Source: Prevotella sp. (lineage in GTDB: Bacteria > Bacteroidota > Bacteroidia > Bacteroidales > Dysgonomonadaceae). Taken from it: 5,368 nt of DNA. A model generated the notes under the pieces. That model made no database searches, had not been told where the DNA came from, and was given only the letters and a program-made list of their open reading frames with translations. The DNA lies in assembly GCA_031263965.1 (NCBI GenBank), contig JAISES010000394.1, positions 1 through 5,368 on the forward strand. Reading direction: 5' to 3'. A program made the translations under genes and the position numbers. Below are positions 1-5,368 of the stretch, piece by piece (positions within the stretch are counted from its first letter, which is position 1; each line of letters starts with the position of its first letter).

Positions 1-101
1 ACTCAAATATACCTCTTTTTCCCAAAACAAGGAAATATTTACAGGCCTATTTTTATGAAAATCAGTTGGTTGATATTATTCAGCGAACCCGAATTAGTTA
101 T

Positions 102-143
102 AATGGGTCTTAGAAACTGTTTAAACTACTTTTGCTACCCATT
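102..143 (-). terminator. Weak inverted repeat after the giant gene; doubtful terminator
   Basis: AATGGGT (102-108) and ACCCATT (137-143) form a 7-bp stem starting 5 bp beyond the stop codon of the activase gene, with a 28-nt loop that contains the palindrome GTTTAAAC (119-126). On the minus strand no U-run follows the stem, so it does not fit a standard intrinsic terminator. It may only be a 3'-end stabilising hairpin or chance. The rest of 1-147 shows no gene. Confidence 0.2.
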
Positions 144-147
144 GACA

Positions 148-3100
148 TTATATCATAAAATGCAAGCGGTTCTGCAAGTTTACTTCGGCAATGCCGCCAT
201 CTATATCCAAGTATAAGATATTCATATTCGGATAAATCTCCTTAATCCGTTTTTCTACCCCTTTGGCTACAATATGGTTGGCAATGCACCCGAACGGCTG
301 TAAACAAACCACTTTATTAACCCCTTTGCGGGCATAGTGAGCAATCTCTCCCGGTATAAGCCAGCCTTCCCCGAATTGGTTGGACAGGCTCAGCACTTCC
401 GATGCAGCCTCAGCTTTAGCATATATGGACTCAGACGGTTCATAGAATTTAAACTTGCCAAGTATCTTTTCGGCCTTCTTCACCTTACCGTTTATATACC
501 ACCAAATGAGGGGTTTCAGCGTTTTAGAAAATATGGTTTCCTCATCCAGACTGTTTTCTGCATTTACCTTGCTGTTTACAAAAAACTGTATCAGAAAATC
601 GAGTAACGGAGGCGTGGAAACTTCGACATTCTTCGAACGCAACCATTCCGAGATATTAGCTTGCGCATAGTTATTATACTTCACAAATATTTCTCCGATG
701 AGTCCTACTTTAGAGAATACCTTATTGTAGATCGGCACATTATTAAAATCTTCAACTGCCTCTTTCAACAGACGATATAACGTTTTCGGATTATTCGCCC
801 GCACAGCGTCTATGGCTCTTTCTATATAAAAATCAAATACATTTCGAGATGCTCCGTCTTTCTTTTCACGTACAGATATCGCGCTATGCATCTGCTGTAA
901 ACCATCGCCATAAAGAACTAAAGGCACAGCGATCTTAGCTATTTTCTTCCATTCCAATGAAAATTCGCTTTCTTCGTTTTGGTAGGTATCTCCAGAAGTT
1001 AATGCTATTATGGGTATATCATTGAATCCGGCATTCTGCAATCCGGTCTTGATTTGTGCTATATAGTTGGTTGCCCGGCACTGACCTCCTGTCTGAGTAA
1101 TTGCCAGCACAACGTCTCTGGCATCGTAATTTCCTGATTGCAAAACATTTATAATATCGCCAAGAATAAGCGTAGAAGGGTAACAGACCTCGTTATTCCC
1201 ATACATCAATCCCAAATCGGCTGATACTTTATTCGACTTGGGTAGATTTTCGACCTTCAAACCGAGCAATTCGCCCAATGCAGGAGCAAACGGCGAAATA
1301 AAGTCACAGAGCCAAGGGATAAGAATTGTCTTATGCTCATCTTTCGCTTTTTTATATGGAACCGAATAACCGGTGTACTGCTCGGCAATATTCACTTCAG
1401 AAGTCTTAATTGCCTTTAATGACTCCACTAACGAACGCAGGCGAAGGCGGATTGAACCGGGGCTGGCAATCTCATCGATACGAAGAACGGTTATATTTTT
1501 GCCCGCAGCTTTTAATATATCGCGTGTTTCGTCCATAAAGAACGAATCAGGACCGCAGCCAAACGAGTTAAGCTGTATCAACTGTACATTCCGGGGAAGT
1601 TTTGCCACCTCCATCGCAGCCTGTACCACCCTATTCGGATACGACCATTGCGAAATGATATTCAGCTTGCCAAAACCATGACTTTCAGGTTTTCGGAAAA
1701 CATCATCGGTAAGAACTATTACTCCAAGATCGGATAATATTTGCCCTACCTTTTGGTGAATCAACGGGTCTGTATGATAAGGACGTCCGGCTACTATAAA
1801 TATCAATTCTCCGCTTTCAATGGCTTTGTCCAAAAGTTCTTTCTGATAGCCGTACAATTCTTTTTTCAACCCGTTTTTTACATCCAATGCCTTCCGGAAA
1901 GCTTTTTCAAAGACCGATTTGGAAACACCTAAACCGGATAAATAATTGAAACATCCTTTTGCTAAAGCCTTATCGCTGCCGAAAGTGATAACAGGCTCAT
2001 CAAACGGGACACCGTGCCTGTTTTGCGGATCTATCGAACTCTTTATGACATCGGGATAACCGCTTACCACAGGACAGTTGAATGAATTGGATGACTGCCC
2101 GAATTCTTTTTCTTCTTTCGGTACAATCGGATAGAATATGCGGTCTGCCTTCTGCTCTATCAGTGTCAGGATATGCCCATGCACCAATTTGGCCGGAAAA
2201 CAGATATTGTCCGACATCACCCCTCCCACTCCTTTTTGGTAAAGAGGAAAAGTGGATTCAGGCGAAAGACGCACATTGAATCCGCACTCCGACAATAATG
2301 TATGCCAGAACGGATAATTGTCGAACATATTCAGCACACGCGGAATACCTATCGTTTTTCCACGTTCTATATTTTCCGCGTTTACAGGACGGTTGAATAG
2401 TATTTCATTCTTCCTGTCGAATGCATTATACCCTTTTTTCCTATCGGTTTTTGTGAAAAATACTTTTTCGCATTTGTTGCCTGCATAGCTAATATTCCCG
2501 TTACTAAACCTGAAACGAAGTACCGGACACATATTGGTACAGCCTTTGCAGGTCAACTCTTTTGAATCAACCGTACTGATATCAAACAAAGCTTTTTCTC
2601 CGGCAAAAGATGTTTCGCCCTGTCTTTTCTGCCACAATCTCCGGCTGTATAGCGCAGCACCTAATGCGCCCATCAATTCGGGGTGATCGGTAGAGCTTAC
2701 CGTTTTACCCGAAAGCATTTCCAATGCGCGATATACAGCATCGTTCCGGAATGTGCCCCCCTGTACTACGATGTGATCGCCCAATAGATTAAGATTCGAT
2801 ATCTTAAGCACCTTGAACAAACAGTTTTTGACTACAGAATAAGCTAATCCGGCAGCAATATCATCATTGCCTGCATTCTCGCGAAGCGACTGTTTCACCT
2901 TTGAATTCATAAATACAGTACAACGTGAACCCAGATCGCCCGGATATTTGGATAAACAGGCGGCGCGCGCAAAATCGGAAAGCTCCATATTCATTGTCGA
3001 TGCAAAATTCTGCAAAAAAGATCCGCATCCCGCAGAGCAAGCCTCATTCAATTCGATATTGGAAATAGTGCCGTTATTGATAAAAATGGACTTAATATCT

Positions 3101-4392
3101 TGTCCTCCGATGTCGAGCACAAAGGATACATCCGGGTCTACATATTGTGCACCCGAAAGATGGGCTATCGTTTCCACGATTCCGTAGTCCAGGCCGAAAG
3201 CGGATTTCATAAGGTCTTCGCCGTAACCGGTTGCTGCCGATGAAAGAAATTTTACTTTCACCCCTTTTTCCCCGGCCTCTTTATAGAACAGGGACAATCC
3301 TTCCATCACCTTTTTCAGAGGATCACCTTCATTGTTTCCGTAAAACTTATAGACGATATTTGCATCGGAATCCATTACAACAACCTTGGATGTTGTAGAA
3401 CCCGAATCGACCCCAAGAAAACATTCGACCTCTTTGTAGTCACCCAATTCTTTGAACTGCAAGGCTTTTATATTCCGGTTGGCTTGCCATTCGATGTAAT
3501 CTAACTCATCTTTGAACAGTGGTTCCAAAGCATCCTCATGGTTGGAAGATGCAGATATATTCAGTTTTTCGATCAGGTCTTTCAACACAAAACTTGTTGT
3601 ACTCTCCTCTTTGTAAAGCGCTGCTCCCCATGCCGGAAAATATTCTCCATTTTCGGGAACAATAAAATCAGCATCAGCCATTTTCAACACATTGCGGAAT
3701 GCATGGCGCAGAGCCGGAATAAATGTCAACGGGCCACCGATGCAAATAACTTTCGATACGATGTCGCACCCGCGAGCCAAGGTTGTTACCGATTGCAATG
3801 CCACAGCATGCAGAATAGATGCGGAAATATCCGGAACAGGAATATTCCGGCTTATCAGATTCTGCACGTCCGTTTTGGCAAAAACACCGCACCGCGACGC
3901 GATAGGATAAATTTTATCAAAATCCAATGCTTTTTTTCCCAGCTCTTCCAACGGGATATTCATCAGGCTGGCCATCTGGTCAATAAAAGCGCCTGTTCCC
4001 CCTGCACAACTTCCGTTCATGCGGATATCGGGATGTTTGCCTTCGGCGAAGAAAACCATTTTGGCATCCTCGCCTCCCAAATCGATCAGGGTATGTGCTT
4101 CGGCATAAGAGTTTTTTACCACCTCGACAGCCGCGACGACCTCCTGCACAAAAGGAATATTCACACGTTCGCCTATCCCCATGCCAGCCGAACCTGATAT
4201 GTGTATATCGAATACAACACCGGCATACAGTTTGTCAATCTCCTGTAATTCCTGCACCAGAGTCGGTTGTATATTGGCCTGATGCCTTTTATAAGTCTTG
4301 TATATTATCCGAGAACCGGAATCTATGATAACGATTTTGACAGTGGTAGACCCCACGTCTATTCCCATTTTATATCGTAGTTTGTTATTCAT
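148..4392 (-). CDS. Giant fused acyl-CoA dehydratase activase / DUF2229 / HgdB-like protein (1414 aa)
   Basis: Cytosolic, probably oxygen-sensitive iron-sulfur protein of the BadF/BadG/BcrA/BcrD-HgdC superfamily. Characterised relatives hydrolyse ATP to push a low-potential electron onto a dehydratase or reductase. Visible order: ATPase copy A (about residues 9-265: GIDVGSTT 10-17, DLGGEDAK 104-111, CAGGTG 129-134, IGGPL 218-222); ATPase copy B (about 324-585: GVDSGSTTSK 327-336, DIGGQDIK 427-434, CSAGCGSF 452-459, VQGGTF 543-548); a Cys cluster (C615, C618, C622, C641); a DUF2229-type unit (about 680-995); and an HgdB/2-hydroxyacyl-CoA dehydratase-like unit (about 1021-1414). No signal peptide or membrane segment is seen. 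The ATG at 4392 is 7 bp after the tetR stop; an internal Met9 just before the first phosphate motif is a less likely start. The frame is intact, and the length fits what I recall of this fused family, whose substrate I believe is unknown. Family call is firm; reaction and substrate are not. Confidence 0.93.
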   Translation of the reverse strand: MNNKLRYKMGIDVGSTTVKIVIIDSGSRIIYKTYKRHQANIQPTLVQELQEIDKLYAGVVFDIHISGSAGMGIGERVNIPFVQEVVAAVEVVKNSYAEAHTLIDLGGEDAKMVFFAEGKHPDIRMNGSCAGGTGAFIDQMASLMNIPLEELGKKALDFDKIYPIASRCGVFAKTDVQNLISRNIPVPDISASILHAVALQSVTTLARGCDIVSKVICIGGPLTFIPALRHAFRNVLKMADADFIVPENGEYFPAWGAALYKEESTTSFVLKDLIEKLNISASSNHEDALEPLFKDELDYIEWQANRNIKALQFKELGDYKEVECFLGVDSGSTTSKVVVMDSDANIVYKFYGNNEGDPLKKVMEGLSLFYKEAGEKGVKVKFLSSAATGYGEDLMKSAFGLDYGIVETIAHLSGAQYVDPDVSFVLDIGGQDIKSIFINNGTISNIELNEACSAGCGSFLQNFASTMNMELSDFARAACLSKYPGDLGSRCTVFMNSKVKQSLRENAGNDDIAAGLAYSVVKNCLFKVLKISNLNLLGDHIVVQGGTFRNDAVYRALEMLSGKTVSSTDHPELMGALGAALYSRRLWQKRQGETSFAGEKALFDISTVDSKELTCKGCTNMCPVLRFRFSNGNISYAGNKCEKVFFTKTDRKKGYNAFDRKNEILFNRPVNAENIERGKTIGIPRVLNMFDNYPFWHTLLSECGFNVRLSPESTFPLYQKGVGGVMSDNICFPAKLVHGHILTLIEQKADRIFYPIVPKEEKEFGQSSNSFNCPVVSGYPDVIKSSIDPQNRHGVPFDEPVITFGSDKALAKGCFNYLSGLGVSKSVFEKAFRKALDVKNGLKKELYGYQKELLDKAIESGELIFIVAGRPYHTDPLIHQKVGQILSDLGVIVLTDDVFRKPESHGFGKLNIISQWSYPNRVVQAAMEVAKLPRNVQLIQLNSFGCGPDSFFMDETRDILKAAGKNITVLRIDEIASPGSIRLRLRSLVESLKAIKTSEVNIAEQYTGYSVPYKKAKDEHKTILIPWLCDFISPFAPALGELLGLKVENLPKSNKVSADLGLMYGNNEVCYPSTLILGDIINVLQSGNYDARDVVLAITQTGGQCRATNYIAQIKTGLQNAGFNDIPIIALTSGDTYQNEESEFSLEWKKIAKIAVPLVLYGDGLQQMHSAISVREKKDGASRNVFDFYIERAIDAVRANNPKTLYRLLKEAVEDFNNVPIYNKVFSKVGLIGEIFVKYNNYAQANISEWLRSKNVEVSTPPLLDFLIQFFVNSKVNAENSLDEETIFSKTLKPLIWWYINGKVKKAEKILGKFKFYEPSESIYAKAEAASEVLSLSNQFGEGWLIPGEIAHYARKGVNKVVCLQPFGCIANHIVAKGVEKRIKEIYPNMNILYLDIDGGIAEVNLQNRLHFMI

Positions 4393-4399
4393 CGATAGT

Positions 4400-5035
4400 T
4401 TAATTAGCTCTGTTATCGCAAGGTTTCAGTGCATTTATCGTAAACAGGATCACATATTTCTCATGATCGGCTATCAGTTGAGTATACGTACTGTACGGAA
4501 TTTCCATGAGCGTCATTGCCAGATTGCCAAATATGAACGGGAACATGCACATCGATAATATATTCAACAAAAAATCGGCAGCCGGAGTTTCTCTTATCGT
4601 TCCTTTTTTCACTTCTTCTTTTATCCGTTCTTCCACTTTGCTGAATGATCCGTATGGATTCCGGTTCTTTATCCTATGTGTAAGGCCTTCCGGGTTTAAA
4701 CTTACTTCGTTCAGTATAAATGCTGCGATTTGCGGATATTCGAAAAGTATCTCGTAATAGGTATGTATCCACATCTCTATCAGTTCGAAGAAAGGAAGGT
4801 CGGAAGTTATAGTCGCAAATATCCTTTGTGCCAGAACATCTATAGCTTCTTCGAATATGAGCTCAAATAAATTATATTTCGTGTGGAAATAATAATTTAC
4901 CATTGCTACATTCGTTTCCGATGCTTTAGCTATATCCCTTACACTGGTGCCTTTATATCCGTTTTTTATGAAAAGGACTTGTGCTTCTTTTAGTATTTTC
5001 GCTCTTACAGCCGAGGAATCTTCATTGTTAAACAT
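4400..5035 (-). CDS. TetR/AcrR-family transcriptional regulator (211 aa)
   Basis: Probable ligand-responsive repressor. The N-terminal DNA-binding domain is clear: a helix beginning near VRAKILKEA (residue 10), GYKGTSVRDIA (26-36) as turn plus first HTH helix, a recognition helix around VAMVNYYF (43-50), and the family signature YYFHTKYNLF (48-57). The rest (about 60-211) is a mostly helical, hydrophobic ligand-binding/dimerisation domain too divergent to name an inducer. Length is normal for TetR. I chose ATG at 5035: the frame can be extended 12 codons to a TTG at 5071, but that codon lies upstream of the predicted transcription start, and the extra residues are not typical of TetR N-termini. 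It is the first gene of a two-gene unit, ending 7 bp before the giant activase gene, which is therefore its most likely target along with its own promoter. Family assignment is firm; the inducer is unknown. Confidence 0.93.
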   Translation of the reverse strand: MFNNEDSSAVRAKILKEAQVLFIKNGYKGTSVRDIAKASETNVAMVNYYFHTKYNLFELIFEEAIDVLAQRIFATITSDLPFFELIEMWIHTYYEILFEYPQIAAFILNEVSLNPEGLTHRIKNRNPYGSFSKVEERIKEEVKKGTIRETPAADFLLNILSMCMFPFIFGNLAMTLMEIPYSTYTQLIADHEKYVILFTINALKPCDNRAN

Positions 5036-5041
5036 ATGTTC

Positions 5042-5055
5042 TAAACGATTGTTTA
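5042..5055. promoter_or_regulatory. Candidate TetR operator (near-palindrome)
   Basis: TAAACGATTGTTTA is an inverted repeat in which 12 of 14 positions are symmetric: arms TAAAC/GTTTA around a GATT centre. It lies 6 bp upstream of the tetR ATG and overlaps the predicted transcription start, where a bound TetR dimer would block initiation. TetR proteins commonly repress their own operon through palindromes of about 14-20 bp. Direct binding is inferred. Confidence 0.45.
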
Positions 5056-5059
5056 ATTG

Positions 5060-5091
5060 CAAAAATAACAAATTCTATTTATTTAAACAAG
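5060..5091 (-). promoter_or_regulatory. Predicted Bacteroidota-type promoter of the tetR-activase unit
   Basis: On the minus strand, TATTTTTG (5067-5060) matches the Bacteroidota -7 consensus TAnnTTTG exactly. A CTTG (5091-5088), three of four matches to the -33 TTTG, lies 20 bp further upstream, the usual spacing. Transcription would start near 5053-5055, giving a leader of about 20 nt before the ATG at 5035. No Shine-Dalgarno is present, as is common in this phylum. The match is by eye and AT-rich DNA gives chance hits, but position, spacing and sequence all agree. Confidence 0.6.
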
Positions 5092-5103
5092 TGTAGAGAA
5101 CTT

Positions 5104-5155
5104 CATTCTTCATTTCTCACTACTTACTTATAGATAAACCATTCTTCATTCCTCA
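5104..5155. repeat. Pair of 16-bp imperfect direct repeats
   Basis: CATTCTTCATTTCTCA (5104-5119) recurs as CATTCTTCATTCCTCA (5140-5155), with one mismatch and a 36-bp period, upstream of the tetR promoter. The first copy starts 13 bp beyond the -33 box, so an upstream activator site is conceivable. Simple AT/C-rich drift or slippage is equally possible. Confidence 0.5.
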
Positions 5156-5157
5156 TT

Positions 5158-5173
5158 GGCATATTGGCATATT
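5158..5173. repeat. Tandem 8-bp duplication GGCATATT x2
   Basis: Two perfect adjacent copies of GGCATATT follow the second 16-bp direct repeat by two bases. This is probably a small slippage duplication in the non-coding spacer; no function is evident. Confidence 0.5.
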
Positions 5174-5200
5174 TTCAAATTTGCTGATTGTTTTTCATTT

Positions 5201-5368
5201 CCCCGACTTGCCTGTCTCTGCGACGGCATTACCAAGGTATCCGCCCCACACCCTATGGGTGTACGGACTCGATTGTTCAACTCCTCCCGCTTGTAATGCA
5301 GGAGGAGAATTGAAAACCGACACAGTCAAATAGACGGACACGCTTTCAATGGAAGCTTTTATTCTTCA
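5201..5368. other. Unidentified G+C-richer segment with several inverted repeats; runs off the window
   Basis: Composition changes at about 5201 from AT-rich spacer to a more G+C-rich block. It holds a 6-bp stem with 3-nt loop (ACACCC 5248-5253 / GGGTGT 5257-5262); a nested CGG..TACC / GGTA..CCG arrangement (5224-5243); and a long imperfect stem in which TTCAACTCCTCC (5276-5287) pairs with GGAGGAGAATTGAA (5301-5314) across a 13-nt loop with a 2-nt bulge. Both strands have an open frame through the block without a good start: plus strand to a TAG at 5331, minus strand to a TGA near 5198. An ATG at 5349 (plus) opens a frame of six codons before the window ends. It does not look like a tRNA, tmRNA, SRP RNA, RNase P RNA or a riboswitch class I know. 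It could be a structured RNA, a dispersed intergenic repeat or a gene remnant; I cannot choose. Confidence 0.4.

Noticed and set aside
55..216. Small plus-strand frame of 53 codons starting with ATG at 55
   Set aside because: Its second half is antisense to the conserved C-terminus of the giant protein, and no homology or ribosome-binding signal is visible.
3538..4197. Plus-strand open frame of 219 codons opposite the activase gene
   Set aside because: It lies entirely antisense to conserved ATPase motifs, is rich in Cys, His, Gln and Arg without domain character, and has no promoter or partner gene. It is a shadow of the real gene.
5036..5071. Twelve-codon N-terminal extension of the TetR protein from a TTG at 5071
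   Set aside because: The TTG lies upstream of the predicted transcription start and the extension would cover the operator palindrome. ATG at 5035 gives a standard TetR N-terminus.
5201..5331. Plus-strand frame ending at TAG 5331 and minus-strand frame ending near 5198 as partial genes
   Set aside because: Neither has a convincing start inside the window nor recognisable protein motifs. Open frames on both strands of a short G+C-richer block are expected by chance, so it is kept only as an unidentified structured segment.
5201..5368. tRNA, tmRNA, cobalamin, TPP or FMN riboswitch, group II intron domain V
   Set aside because: I looked for their conserved cores (T-loop, tmRNA 5' end, B12 box, THI box, RFN element, domain V hairpin) on both strands and found no convincing match.
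1..5368. CRISPR array, transposase, or phage/defence genes
   Set aside because: There are no regularly spaced repeats and no transposase, integrase, nuclease or reverse transcriptase motifs. Apart from the short spacers, the window is fully explained by two metabolic/regulatory genes.

Overview
The window looks like a strictly or facultatively anaerobic member of the Bacteroidota (Bacteroides, Parabacteroides or Dysgonomonas type). Three things suggest this. Base composition is moderate to low in G+C. Neither gene start has a Shine-Dalgarno sequence. The promoter ahead of the first gene fits the Bacteroidota sigma-ABfr form (-7 TAnnTTTG with a TTG-type -33 box), not the E. coli -35/-10 form. 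The genus assignment is an inference.

Two real genes were found, both on the minus strand, so the biological order runs from high to low coordinates. First is a TetR/AcrR-family repressor (5035-4400). After a 7-bp gap comes one very large gene (4392-148) encoding a 1414-residue protein of the 2-hydroxyacyl-CoA dehydratase activase / benzoyl-CoA reductase superfamily. The giant protein reads as: ATPase activase copy A, ATPase activase copy B, a small Cys-rich Fe-S-like segment, a DUF2229-type unit, and an HgdB-like unit. My own reading is that the last two units are colinear relatives of each other. The polypeptide would then be a pseudo-dimeric activase fused to a pseudo-heterodimeric reductase/dehydratase core: a complete ATP-driven low-potential electron-transfer machine in one chain. 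The substrate cannot be read from the window.

Region by region: 1-147 is the 3' flank of the giant gene, with only a weak inverted repeat. 148-4392 is the giant gene. 4393-4399 is the short intergenic gap. 4400-5035 is the regulator. 5036-5091 holds the regulator's promoter and a 14-bp near-palindrome at the predicted transcription start, a good autoregulatory operator candidate. 5092-5200 is AT-rich with short direct repeats. 5201-5368 is G+C-richer, contains several inverted repeats and runs off the window. I could not identify it; it may be a structured RNA, a dispersed repeat or a gene remnant.

Together, the layout suggests a small ligand-responsive operon. The TetR protein would sense a small molecule, possibly an acyl-CoA or an aromatic or fatty-acid-like compound, and release expression of both itself and the ATP-dependent reductase. 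The ligand and substrate are speculative.
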